DNA from: Margaritifera margaritifera
Taxonomy: Eukaryota > Mollusca > Bivalvia > Unionida > Margaritiferidae
Direction of reading: 5' to 3'
Length of the DNA stretch: 64,000 nucleotides
Assembly: GCA_029931535.1 (NCBI GenBank)
Contig: JAQPZY010000848.1
Location: 1 to 64,000, forward strand
Each line of letters begins with the position of its first letter. The stretch's first letter is position 1. This document shows, in pieces, positions 26,201 through 40,743 of this stretch. The position numbers and the translations under genes are program-made. The notes below the pieces were generated by a model, which worked only from the letters and a program-made list of their open reading frames with translations, did no database searches and had not been told where the DNA came from.

Positions 26201-29200
26201 TCCACGCACATTAATGATGGCTCAGCTTATGAAGACACTAGAGGCCAACCTTCTGACCAGATTTGTATCAGATTTGGTATGTGATTTTATATTACCACGG
26301 TCTCAGAGGAGTTCGAGTATGAGTAATATCGTGCATGTTCATGAGGTGATATTGCATGTGATTAGGCCAACTGTCTGATCAGATTTTGATCACAATTGAT
26401 ATACATGCTTATATTATCAAGAACTGGGACGAGTTCGATTATGAGCGATATCCAAGCATACTAATGAGGTGGTCTTGCATCTGATTCCTTGAGCTTGTGA
26501 ACACTCTCAAGGCCATGGTTTTAGTTAGATTGTGATCAAAATTGGTACGTAATAAGCTAATATCATCAAGACCTCGAGACAGTTTGATTATGAGCGACAT
26601 CCACCCATAATAACGAGGTGATCCTCCATCTGATTGGCTTGTGAATACTATATATGCCGTATTTCTTACTAGATTATGAACAGATCTGGTACAAGCTTAT
26701 ATTTCTGACTATATTTTCATCTGATTTTGGCATGTATGAAACCAACATTAACATACAATGTTGCATCTATGTGCTCCAAACTTTTCTCTCCCTTTACTGC
26801 TTCAATACTTGTCTTATGTTTCATTACAAACCGACATGTGTCAACAACCCATGTGAGCTATATTAGGCTTCCTTGGGGCCTTTTGATTAGACTTGTACTT
26901 ATTTTTTTAGCGCATTGTGAATATTATTTCGAATTAACTCTGTAACTATAAAAGTTTTAATCATACTGACATCTAAAGTTTTAATCATACTGCAATCTAA
27001 AGTTTTAATCATACTGACATCTAAAGTTTTAATCATACTGCAATCTAAAGTTTTAATCATACTGACATCTAAAGTTTTAATCATACTGCAATCTAAAGTT
27101 TTAATCATACCGCCATCTAAAGTTTTAATCATACTGCAATCTAAAGTTTTAATCATACCGCCATCTAAAGTTTTAATCATACTGACATCTAAAGTTTTAA
27201 TCATACTGCAATCTAAAGTTTTAATCATACCGCCATCTAAAGTTTTAATCATACTGACATCTAAAGTTTTAATCATACCGCCATCTAAAGTTTTAATCAT
27301 ACTGCAATCTAAAGTTTTAATCATACTGCAATCTAAAGTTTTTATTATACTGACATCTAAAGTTTTAATCATACTGCAATCTAAAGTTTTAATCATACTG
27401 ACATCTAAAGTTTTAATCATACTGACATCTAAAGTTTTAATCATACTGACATCTAAAGTTTTAATCATACTGACATCTAAAGTTTTAATTATACTGACAT
27501 CTAAAGTTTTAATCATACTGACATCTAAAGTTTTAATTATACTGACATCTAAAGTTTTAATTATACTGACATCTAAAGTTTTAATTATACTGACATCTAA
27601 AGTTTTAATTATACTGACATCTAAAGTTTTAATCATACTGACATCTAAAGTTTTAATCATACTGACATCTAAAGTTTTAATCATACTGACATCTAAAGTT
27701 TTAATCATACTGACATCTAAAGTTTTAATTATACTGACATCTAAAGTTTTAATTATACTGCAATCTAAAGTTTTAATCATACTGACATCTAAAGTTTTAA
27801 TCATACTGCAATCTAAAGTTTTAATCATACTGACATCTAAAGTTTTAATTATACTGCAATCTAAAGTTTTAATCATACTGACATCTAAAGTTTTAATCAT
27901 ACTGCAATCTAAAGTTTTAATCATACTGACATCTAAAGTTTTAATCATACTGACATCTAAAGTTTTAATCATACCGCCATCTAAAGTTTTAATTATACTG
28001 ACATCTAAAGTTTTAATCATACTGACATCTAAAGTTTTAATCATACCGCCATCTAAAGTTTTAATTATACTGACATCTAAAGTTTTAATTATACTGACAT
28101 CTAAAGTTTTAATCATACTGCAATCTAAAGTTTTAATCATACTGACATCTAAAGTTTTAATTACACTGCAATCTAAAGTTTTAATCATACTGACATCTAA
28201 AGTTTTAATCATACTGCAATCTAAAGTTTTAATCATACTGACATCTAAAGTTTTAATTATACTGACATCTAAAGTTTTAATCATACTGACACCTAAACTT
28301 TTAATCATACTGACATCTAAAGTTTTAATCATACTGACATCTAAAGTTTTAATCATACTGACATCTAAAATTTTAATCATACTGACATCTAAAGTTTTAA
28401 TCATACTGACATCTAAAGTTTTAATCATACTGACATCTAAAGTTTTAATCATACCGACATCTAAAGTTTTAATCATACCGCCATCTAAAGTTTTAATTAT
28501 ACTGACATCTAAAGTTTTAATTATACTGACATCTAATGTTTTAATCATACTGACATCTAAAGTTTTAATCATACTGACATCTAAAGTTCTAATCATACTG
28601 ACATCTAAAGTTTTAATCATACCGCCATCTAAAGTTTTAATCATACCGACATCTAAAGTTTTAATTATACTGACATCTAATGTTTTAATCATACTGACAT
28701 CTAAAGTTTTAATCATACTGCAATCTAAAGTTTTAATCATACCGACATCTAAAGTTTTAATCATACTGACATCTAAAGTTTTAATCATACTGACATCTAA
28801 AGTTTTAATCATACTGCAATCTAAAGTTTTAATCATACTGACATCTAAAGTTTTAATCATACTGACATCTAAAGTTTTAATTATACTGCAATCTAAAGTT
28901 TTAATTATACTGACATCTAAAGTTTTAATCATACTGACATCTAAAGTTTTAATCATACTGACATCTAAAGTTTTAATTATACTGACATCTAAAGTTTTAA
29001 TTATACTGACATCTAAAGTTTTAATTATACTGCAATCTAAAGTTTTAATTATACTGACATCTAAAGTTTTAATTATACTGCAATCTAAAGTTTTAATCAT
29101 ACTGACATCTAAAGTTTTAATCATACTGACATCTAAAGTTTTAATCATACTGACATCTAAAGTTTTAATCATACTGCAATCTAAAGTTTTAATCATACTG

Positions 29201-32200
29201 ACATCTAAAGTTTTAATCATACTGACATCTAAAGTTTTAATCATACTGACATCTAAAGTTTTAATTATACTGACATCTAAAGTTTTAATTATACTGCAAT
29301 CTAAAGTTTTAATCATACTGACATCTAAAGTTTTAATCATACTGCAATCTAAAGTTTTAATCATACTGACATCTAAAGTTTTAATTATACTGCAATCTAA
29401 AGTTTTAATCATACTGACATCTAAAGTTATAATCATACTGCAATCTAAAGTTTTAATCATACTGACATCTAAAGTTTTAATCATACTGACATCTAAAGTT
29501 TTAATCATACCGCCATCTAAAGTTTTAATTATACTGACATCTAAAGTTTTAATTATACTGACATCTAAAGTTTTAATCATACTGCAATCTAAAGTTTTAA
29601 TCATACTGACATCTAAAGTTTTAATTACACTGCAATCTAAAGTTTTAATCATACTGACATCTAAAGTTTTAATCATACTGCAATCTAAAGTTTTAATCAT
29701 ACTGACATCTAAAGTTTTAATTATACTGACATCTAAAGTTTTAATCATACTGACACCTAAACTTTTAATCATACTGACATCTAAAGTTTTAATCATACTG
29801 ACATCTAAAGTTTTAATCATACTGACATCTAAAATTTTAATCATACTGACATCTAAAGTTTTAATCATACTGACATCTAAAGTTTTAATCATACTGACAT
29901 CTAAAGTTTTAATCATACCGACATCTAAAGTTTTAATCATACCGCCATCTAAAGTTTTAATTATACTGACATCTAAAGTTTTAATTATACTGACATCTAA
30001 TGTTTTAATCATACTGACATCTAAAGTTTTAATCATACTGACATCTAAAGTTCTAATCATACTGACATCTAAAGTTTTAATCATACCGCCATCTAAAGTT
30101 TTAATCATACCGACATCTAAAGTTTTAATTATACTGACATCTAATGTTTTAATCATACTGACATCTAAAGTTTTAATCATACTGCAATCTAAAGTTTTAA
30201 TCATACCGACATCTAAAGTTTTAATCATACTGACATCTAAAGTTTTAATCATACTGACATCTAAAGTTTTAATCATACTGCAATCTAAAGTTTTAATCAT
30301 ACTGACATCTAAAGTTTTAATCATACTGACATCTAAAGTTTTAATTATACTGCAATCTAAAGTTTTAATTATACTGACATCTAAAGTTTTAATCATACTG
30401 ACATCTAAAGTTTTAATCATACTGACATCTAAAGTTTTAATTATACTGACATCTAAAGTTTTAATTATACTGACATCTAAAGTTTTAATTATACTGCTAT
30501 CTAAAGTTTTAATTATACTGACATCTAAAGTTTTAATTATACTGCAATCTAAAGTTTTAATCATACTGACATCTAAAGTTTTAATCATACTGACATCTAA
30601 AGTTTTAATCATACTGACATCTAAAGTTTTAATCATACTGCAATCTAAAGTTTTAATCATACTGACATCTAAAGTTTTAATCATACTGCAATCTAAAGTT
30701 TTAATTATACTGACATCTAAAGTTTTAATCATACTGCAATCTAAAGTTTTAATTATACTGCAATCTAAAGTTTTAATTATACTGCAATCTAAAGTTTTAA
30801 TCATACTGCAATCTAAAGTTTTAATCATACTGCAATCTAAAGTTTTAATCATACTGCAATCTAAAGTTTTAATCATACTGACATCTAAAGTTTTAATCAT
30901 ACCGACACCTAATGTTTTAATCATACCGACACCTAATGTTTTAATCATACCGACATCTAAAGTTTTAATCATACTGACACCTAATGTTTTAATCATACTG
31001 ACACCTAATGTTTTAATCATACTGCAATCTAAAGTTTTAATCATACTGACATCTAAAGTTTTAATCATACTGACATCTAAAGTTTTAATCATACTGACAT
31101 CTAAAGTTTTAATCATACCGCCATCTAAAGTTTTAATCATACCGACACCTAATGTTTTAATCATACCGACACCTAATGTTTTAATCATACCGACACCTAA
31201 TGTTTTAATCATACTGACACCTAATGTTTTAATCATACCGACACCTAATGTTTTAATCATACTGACATCTAAAGTTTTAATCATACTGCAATCTAAAGTT
31301 TTAATCATACTGCAATCTAAAGTTTTAATCATACTGACATCTAAAGTTTTAATCATACTGACATCTAAAGTTTTAATCATACTGACATCTAAAGTTTTAA
31401 TCATACTGACATCTAAAGTTTTAATCATACTGACATCTAAAGTTTTAATTATACCGACACCTAAAGTTGTAATCATACCGCCATCTAAAGTTTTAATCAT
31501 ACTGACATCTAAAGTTTTAATCATACTGACATCTAATGTTTTAATCATACTGACATCTAAAGTTTTAATTATACCGACACCTAAAGTTGTAATCATACCG
31601 CCATCTAAAGTTTTAATCATACTGACATCTAAAGTTTTAATCATACTGACATCTAAAGTTTTAATCATACTGACATCTAAAGTTTTAATCATACTGCAAT
31701 CTAAAGTTTTAATTATACCGACACCTAAAGTTGTAATCATACCGCCATCTAAAGTTTTAATCATACTGACATCTATAGTTTTTATTATACCGACACCTAA
31801 TGTTTTAATCATACCGACACCTAAAGTTTTAATCAATCCATCACTTAAGTATTAATCATACCGACACGTAAAGTTTTAATCATAGCGACATCTAATACTT
31901 TAAACATAGCTACATCTAGAGTTTTAATCATACCGACACCTAAAGTTTCAATTATACCTACACCTAAAGTTTTAATCATACCGACAACTAAAATTTTAAT
32001 CATACCGACATGTAAAGTTTTAATGATACCGACAGCTAGATTTTCATACTTTTACCTGTATGTAGTTATTCTATCTCTGTTCCTGTCTTGGTACTTTTTA
32101 TTTCACTGAAGTATATTCTCCCCATTCGATCGGTAATATTACATATTATATTCTCTACGAAAGTCTTTCTATTGACATCTGCCTTTATTAAACTCGTCAA

Positions 32201-35200
32201 CTGAGTTTTCTTCCCATCATCTTAGTATTCATTTATTGTGAAGGTTTATTTTCAATTTTGTAGTAGCCATATGGAAGTGTGTTTATGTTATCAGTTATAT
32301 AAAGTTTGTCGTACTAACAATTTAATACAACCTTATTTAACCTAAAAATAGTTATATCTGATGATGTTACAATTGAATTAAATTCATCCCTTGGTGATTT
32401 TTTATTTGGTTAACGAGACAGCTTTAATACGTGCTAAGATTCAAATTCTTTATGATCATTTATATCTGTACACTTTCACTGATCTTTTTTTCGTCCTTGT
32501 CAGTTCTAAAAGGATATAGTTTACTTCCTAGACTACACAGTTCTTCTTGTATAGGTACGCCACACAATTAATCTTGAATAGGTACACCCCACAGTTCATC
32601 TTGCATAGATACACGACACAATTCCTCTTGTATAGATACACACACAATTCTTCTTGTATAGGTACACCACACAGTTTATCTTGTATAGGTACACCACACA
32701 ATTCATCTTTTGTATAGGTACACCACACCACTCATTTTGTATAGGTACAGCACACAGTTCATCTTGTATAGTTACACCGCACAATTCATCTTATATCGGT
32801 ACACCACATAATTCATCTTATATAGGTACACCACATAATGCATCTTGTATAGGTACACCACACAGTTCATCTTGTATAGGTACACCACACAATTCATCTT
32901 GTATAGGTACACCACACAGTTCATCTTGTATAGGTACACCACACAATTCATCTTGTATAGGTACACCACACAGTTTATCTTGTATAGGTACACCACACAA
33001 TTAATCTTATATCGGTACACCACATTATTCATCTTATATAGGTACACCACATAATGCATCTTGTATAGGTACACCACCCAGTTCATCTTGTATAGGTGCA
33101 CCACACAATTCATCTTGTATAGGTACACCCCACAGTTCATCTTGTATAGGTACACCACACAATTCATCTTGTATAGGTACACCACACAATTCATCGTTCA
33201 TAGGTACACCACGCAATTCATCTTGTATAGGTAAAAGACACAACTTCTTCTTATATAGGTACATCACATAATGCATCATATATAGGTACACCACATAATT
33301 CATCTTATATAGGTACACCACATAATTCATCTTATATAGGTACACCACATGGTTCATCTTATATAGGTACACCACATAATTCATCTTATATAATTACACC
33401 ACATAATTCATCTTATATAGGTACACCACATAATGCATCTTATATAGGTACACCACATGGTTCATCTTGTGTAGGTACACAACGTAATTAATCTCATATA
33501 GGTACACCACATAATTCATCTTATATAGGTACACCACATAATTCATCTTATATAGGTACACCACATAATGTATCTTATATAGGTACACCACATAATGCAT
33601 CTTATATAGGTACACCACATAATTCATCTTATATAGTTACACCGCATAATTCATCTTATAAAGGTACACCACATAATTCATCTTGCGTAGGTACACCACA
33701 TAAATTATCTTGTATAGGTACACCACATATCTGTCCGGTCGGTAGCATACTTTGTCATTCAGTGTGCAGCAATGTTCTACAAATAGAGGTTTTGTAACTT
33801 GTAACTTCCGCAGATCATGCAAAATTTAATGATGGATATAATGTAAGTATTTTGAGCCTAATATTCTTTTTTATAGCATAGACGAACTGTGTTATGATAG
33901 TCGTACTATGTGTCTCTTTACATTTTTGTATGCAAGAAAACATTTCTGTCGCTTCTACGGCCTATTATTGACTTTCTCCAAATGAAGCCAGGCTGCATAG
34001 TTTGCCTACATCGTTCATTATTTTTATATACTAGTTTTTGTTTGTATTTGTTTGTTTGTTTATTTATTTTTTTATTGATATATTTATTTATTTATTTATT
34101 AACTTTATGATCGTTTTATGATTGTAATCAATTGATTTATTATACTTAATTATTATATCATGTAATCTTCTAAGGAATGAAATTAACATGTCGATGATGA
34201 TGTATAGAAATAGAAAGAGGACGTACCTTATATCCTTTTGCTAAGAACACGTATAATAGCGGATTTTCATACTTGAACTAAGTCATAAACTATATCACAC
34301 ATACTCCCTTGTTTCATTTCGTCTTCCAATTGTATGCGTAATTCCTCCTTAGCATCTATATATATACGTTTCATATATTCAATATTGTGATCCTCAGTCT
34401 CCATTTTTACATCTTCCTAGTTCGTTATTAATTGTTTCCAATATGTAATAATACACTCGAATATCCACAATCATTTTTATATTTATATGTGCAATACTGA
34501 CTACTTTATACCTTGTTTCAAGTTTGTCCATTTATGCTATTTCTTCTCTCTGTTGCAACTGTTAGATTTTACAGTCTCCATTTATTTACGAGACCAAATT
34601 TACAATAGCCGAAGTAGCAGATATAATTAGTAATAAGCTGGCTGATAGTTACCAGTCATTTTCTACTAGCAAATATTTTCTAGTGTGTAGTCCTCGTTAT
34701 AAAGTATGGCCTGGTAACTGGTGGGGGGAGGGAGGAATACATTATTAATAGATGGTGGGCCTGTGTGAATCGTCTACCATATTAATATTCAGAGACGTCG
34801 TAAAGGGCGGGCGAAACGGGCGATTGTGATATTTATTCCCGAGTAGGGGACGCCGTTTCTTCCAGCGTAAACTTGTGACGGCCCTGTTACTATTAGCATT
34901 TACCAAATCTACCCATCCCTAAGCATAGCAAGAAACCCAATGCCCAATGAAGTTGTTGCTCGAGTCACATACATTTTATTATTGATACACGTGCCCTGTT
35001 ACCGTTTTTCTTTTGTGTGTGTCATCCATTCGAAAATTTAAATACTTTAATTATCTCAGGCGAATGACCATGTTTAATCAACTTATCTTAGCTTGCTGCG
35101 GAACATTTAGTTTGCAACACGAACGTTGCATCGATTTTCACATCTATGAGTCACATGGCCGACACTGTGTATTGAAGTCATATATATTGATTATCTATTT

Positions 35201-38200
35201 GAAGATCCAGACGACTCCTTGACCTAAATAAATTTGATACACAGCAAACAATAACATATTTATTGTAGATACATTTTTTTCAGCAATTTTGTAATCTCTC
35301 AAAAGGCAAATCTACAACACAAAAATACCTCTTCGATAGACCCCAAAATATTTCATTTTGTTCTTTTCATACGCTATACCAGTACACTTAATGATACCGT
35401 GCCCTTCACCAGTTTTGGTACATACTAAAATGTAGTACTAGTAATTACAATACTCCTTATTTAAACTGAAACTTTTTAACCATACTTTATACTATACGAG
35501 ATTTCATAATTAAATCAATACGGAAATATCGAAATTTACTAAACAAGACGTTTATATAATTGCCATTCCAGCTGATAATAGCAATTATTAAAAGTAAAAC
35601 AGTCGAACAGGCTTCAAACCTTGTATGTTATATCTCGTCCAAAGTTGACATAAAATCTCGAACGAGGACAAGTCTCGGTAACGGTTTCTAGTTTATTTGT
35701 CTAGTCGTGAGAGCAACAAATCAATATTTTTCACCTGTCTTTTCTAAAAACATTTGCTTGAGTTGATAGCAATGAAAAATATTGGGAAAAGGAAGAAAAT
35801 AATTTCTAAACTTAACTTCTAAGGACCCTAATCTAAACTACAAGGAAAATGTTACCTGTTAAATTCAAAATGTTATATGTTAAATTCAAAATGTTATCTG
35901 CTAAATTCAAAATTGTATCTGTTAAATTCAAAATGTTATGTTCAATTCAAAATTTTATCTGTTCAATTCAAAATGTTATCTGTTACATTCGAAAGGTTCT
36001 TATAATTTTTTTTAGAAAATCTGAAGTGAATTACTTTTTATAACTCTCCCTCGCAACTTACTGACATAAAAAGTTTATATTGAAGTGATGCTTACCTTTT
36101 GTTCAGCTGTATTACATAAAATAATTTTAACCATGAAACGAACTAGAAAAATTTAAATTTGAAAATACTAATTTGCTTTTAAATAATTTTATTATAATGA
36201 TAATTTCTATTTAGTTATATATATCTTTTTCAGTTTTGTCAGAGAGTGACGCGCCTTGCAGTATATTAAAAGGAGACGGAAAACTTAACATAACAGCAAA
36301 TTCACACGTCATTGATGGATGTGTGATGATCACAGTAACCTTTAAATCAGCACTGACGGAGAATAAAACCTATTTCGCTTGTTTGCAACTGGAATGTTGT
36401 AACTGTTCAGAATGCAATCAGCATACAAACGGATCGGTTAGTGAAGAGTTCACCACTAAATGTTGATTTTATTTAAGATTCTTATTTCTTTGATCATTGG
36501 ACTATCAGGAAAAATGTCTAGTTCAAACAGGCTGTTGATTCCTAGTTCAAACAGGCTGTTGATTCCGGTTTAAACAAGACAGTCACAATCAGTTCTCCTT
36601 CTATTAATATATTTGTCAAACTACAAAAATCAAACGAGTTTGCTCATCTCCGTGTTATGAAATGATTATAGGCGTAAAATGTATGTTCGCAATTATTTAA
36701 AGTTTTGAGTAATACAGGAACTGTTCTTTATCTCTCTCTCTCAAGAGAGAGAGAAAGGGAGGGAGGGAGAGAGGGAGAGAGGGGGGGGGGGTGAGAGTGT
36801 TAAGGTAATACAGTGATATATTTTATTCCAAGCTATTTGCAATATGATTTAGTTTAATACTAATGTAGGATTTAAGTGAGATACTATGGAATACCTTACA
36901 AACCAAGTAGAGGCAAGTAGAGATTTTAGAACGTAATAGCTATTATTAAATACGTAATGGTTTAAATCGAAGTGAAAATCTTAAGTTATACTTCATTTAT
37001 CTATACACATCTTTCGCAAAGATAAAATTGAGGAGTTTTTCTTTTTTTATAAATGTTGGCAATCAGTGCAGTCGGCAAATTCAATAATTGGCTTGTATGA
37101 ACGTGTACATTGTTTTTGCAAAGGATATTGATAAAGCCCATGACACCCTAATTACTGGAAAGCATTCGGATAAAAAGTCTTGTTTGCAAATATGTGTGGT
37201 GAATTTGACTTACTCCATTTTTACTTACAGAGCGAAGTTTCATTCAAGCTGTGTGAACCCGGTTTTAAAACATACTGCATTCTTGTGAGTCGCATTTTAA
37301 TGATTACTAATTTATTATAGTTCAATGAATTCTTTTTGTTTTCCACCGGATGCTATGATAAAATGTAATTATACTTCAAAAAACCTCGAAAAGAAAGTGA
37401 GATCTGACAACCCACAGAAAAAAGACAATCATCTCATTCAATGTTTGCTTGTTTATTTTTTTTTTTTGTTTTTTTGTTTTTTTTTAGCTATAAATTTGCT
37501 GGACAATTTGATAAATTCTTTTTAAAGTTAACATTTCTTACACAAATTGGTGCTCTTAAAAAAGGCAATCTTGACAAATACATTTCTTAAGAAGTAAATT
37601 CTTTATGTCATTCTTGTAATTAAAACCATCTAGTAACTATTTGAAAAGTCGACGAAAAATTTACATATTTAAAGAATTAAGCTCAATCATACAACTAAAT
37701 TCAATGGAAGAAACTTTGTGTTGTACAGAGACACTAGTATCACTTCCTTCAGTAATATTTCTAAAGGAAATTAATATACAGACATTGGTTTAAGTGACAG
37801 AACAACTTCATCAAGCTATGACCTCATTGTTTAAGACTGGTTTCTGACTTCATATTCAGCTGCGCAATTCTGAAAACAGTTATGAAAACCGACCAAAACA
37901 CCTTAAATTGTGGGTTGGTAAGCGTGACAAACAATTATCACCTCGATTAATGAAGGCAGATTTGTATATCCATTAACGACGAATATGCGTCAAAAATCTT
38001 ATAAAAAGGGGCCAGAAACTGATGGATACTAGTTTCTATATACATGCAAGGTGGTAATTGTACAGAACTTTCTTAAAATTTCGTCAAATAAAAGATTTTT
38101 TTATCTCATATCCACCGCATTAAAAACATTTATAACATAAATTCTAAAAAAAAAAAAAGATAATGGTCACTCTGCGTAGATTTACGTCATAAGGAGAGTA

Positions 38201-39706
38201 AAAGGGTCTTTAGCGCTAAACGTCGCTCTTTGATTTTTTTGTTTGTTTTGGACGCTCGACATTAGTTCCAAGGTCTACGACCTGCAAATTTGTATAGGAT
38301 TCCAGACCTGCGCCATCTGGAAGTTTTAGATACAACAGAATCGTCAAAATAAGACTCATTACTATAAACTTTCTCAATTATATTCTCCAATCATTTCTTA
38401 GTATATCACCTGTATGAAGAGAAGAAGTTTATTGCATGAGAAAAAATATGAAAGCTACCCAAGATATGCGAATACAAGACACGGCTAACTTAATTGAAAA
38501 TACTCGATCCGCTGGTTTATTTAGTTGCTAAAAAAATGCAAATACATACATACATCTTCAATCCTTGGATATTATAAAATATGGTCTGAGGGAGAACATA
38601 GCTATAGAGATTCTTGTTAGTGCGTCTAATTTTCAAGATTCCATCGTTTCTGAAACTTCCAGATCTTTGCGATCTGATATCATATAAAATTGTATAACGT
38701 CATGGACATTAGCGCTAGCGTCAACCATCCAAAACAAAGGCTCTAAGGCATCCTTGGCTAGGAAAGGGATAGGGTCAAAATTGGTCACCGTTTCCGATGG
38801 TACGCCGTATTGTTCACTACCACAAATATTGTCGTTCACCAATCAAATACCGCGTCAACTTTCCTTCTTCCTTCTGTTTTAGAGTCAAAGATAAAGGTCA
38901 TCTAAATTGTATCCATTCTAAGAGGCTGGTCCGTTTTGCAACAAACGTCTACTGCAGTTGCTTTCTCAACCTCTCATTTTGTTCAGACAAAGAAACTATT
39001 CAATGAGTTTCCCGCTAATATAACTATGTAACCAAAGGAAAGGTAGGTTTACAAAAAGAAAATAGTTTTGAGCTTTTCGATGAATCTGAAAGGAATAACA
39101 TGCAGGCCCAAATGTATTTGGCCGAGAATGAAATGCAGGCCCGGATGACTTAGGACGAAAGTAACATGCAGGCCCGAATGGCTTACGACGAAGAATTTGT
39201 AGGAATATTTAATTTGGTTCAGAGAGTATTTTTTTACTAAAAAAAAAGTTTCTCTCAACGGTGACAATGTTGTGTATTTATTTAGGTATCGTATATTTGC
39301 AGGCAAATCGTGAAAATTGTCAAGTTTATTACCAATCCGAGCCATTCAAATTGCCAGGTAATTAGATCTCATATACAGTATACGTGTTTTATTCATTGAC
39401 TCTCGTCTAGAAAACCTAATTAATTTTCAAGTAGAAATATTTGTAAGTGGCATTAAGGTACCAAGCTAAAAAATAATATATATAATTTGTGATGTTCAGA
39501 TAAGAATGTGCTTGATAGAAGGCATCCTCACATTGAAAGTCTGGATATTATTTCATACAAAATGTCTGGAAGTTGTAAGTTAGAACCAGTTTTTACAAGA
39601 ACTATTCGTTTTCAGTTTTAAAAAATCCAATGTTATTCGTAATACATACATACATACATACATACATACATACATACATACATACATACATACATACATA
39701 CATACA

Positions 39707-39737
<31 letters not shown>

Positions 39738-40465
39738 TAGAGTGTCAAATTTAAAATATGACGCAAAAGTCAATAATCACAGCTATCCGGGGAGTTTTTA
39801 TAACGGAGAATGACTATATTTACTAAATTTATATATGAACATTTAGAAAAAAGAAATAGCAAAAGTAGAAGTGAGATTCAAAATACTTTTTAAGATACAA
39901 AGCGGAATCCGAGCACGTCATGGAAGCTTAAAATAACACGATTTTATCAAATAAAGTGATCACATTGTTCAGTGGCTGTTTTTTTTAGGTACGTATAAAC
40001 TATATTTGGTTTTCCGTGGGTTAAAATGATATAATTGTCTTGAATTTTAATGTTATTTTGTTTATATTTTCCTTTTCTGGGTTTAATAGATATCACTCGA
40101 GACGAGAATCCTTCAGTTATTGTTATTGTCCTGACAGTTCTTTCTTTCGGTTCTGCTGCTGGTGATGCTGGTTGTTGCTTTCGTCATTATTTGGATACGT
40201 AAAGGTATTTTTTTTTCTCAATGGTTTAAGAAAACGAAAGTTATTTAAACAATAATATTGAAACGGCATCTTATTAACCATTCAGGCTAAACACTTTAGT
40301 TTATATTAGATGATATTAAAAATGAACGAAAAGGAAGTATGTGAAGCACATATCTTAAAATTTTATAAGAACTAATGAATAATGGAAGTCTTCCCAACCT
40401 GAAAAATTAGAATCAGTTCTAAAGCTTTACCTCTGTATATGTAATAGCATACATAGCACATTTCA

Positions 40466-40542
<77 letters not shown>

Positions 40543-40694
40543 GTGGCGTACTAAGGGTAAATGGGTCCCGGGGCGACCATGATGGCCCAAAGGGCCAGAA
40601 TACGAGGCCCGAATTTTATCAGCTGTTTTGGCGCCCCAGGACCTCTGGCGCCCGGGGCAACTGCCCCATCCACCTCCCACCCCCCGTTAGTACG

Positions 40695-40743
<49 letters not shown>

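Noticed and set aside
26899..31836. Very large protein gene of 1645 residues
   Set aside because: It is an octapeptide repeat produced by a 24-bp minisatellite; no start context, domain, flanking coding sequence or constraint.
32654..33627. Several repeat proteins on both strands
   Set aside because: All are frames of a 27-bp array, open on both strands at once because the unit is nine codons.
37321..37396. Extra receptor exon (SMNSFCFPPDAMIKCNYTS)
   Set aside because: Its acceptor is only 36 bases from the previous donor, too short for an intron, and the phase does not fit.
38633..38842. Possible exon on the minus strand
   Set aside because: Coding-like but no known family, no convincing splice sites, and an overlapping plus frame of similar length.
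40090..40204. Frameshift or stop in the receptor transmembrane exon
   Set aside because: Using the AG at 40137 instead of 40089 gives an intact exon with correct phases on both sides.
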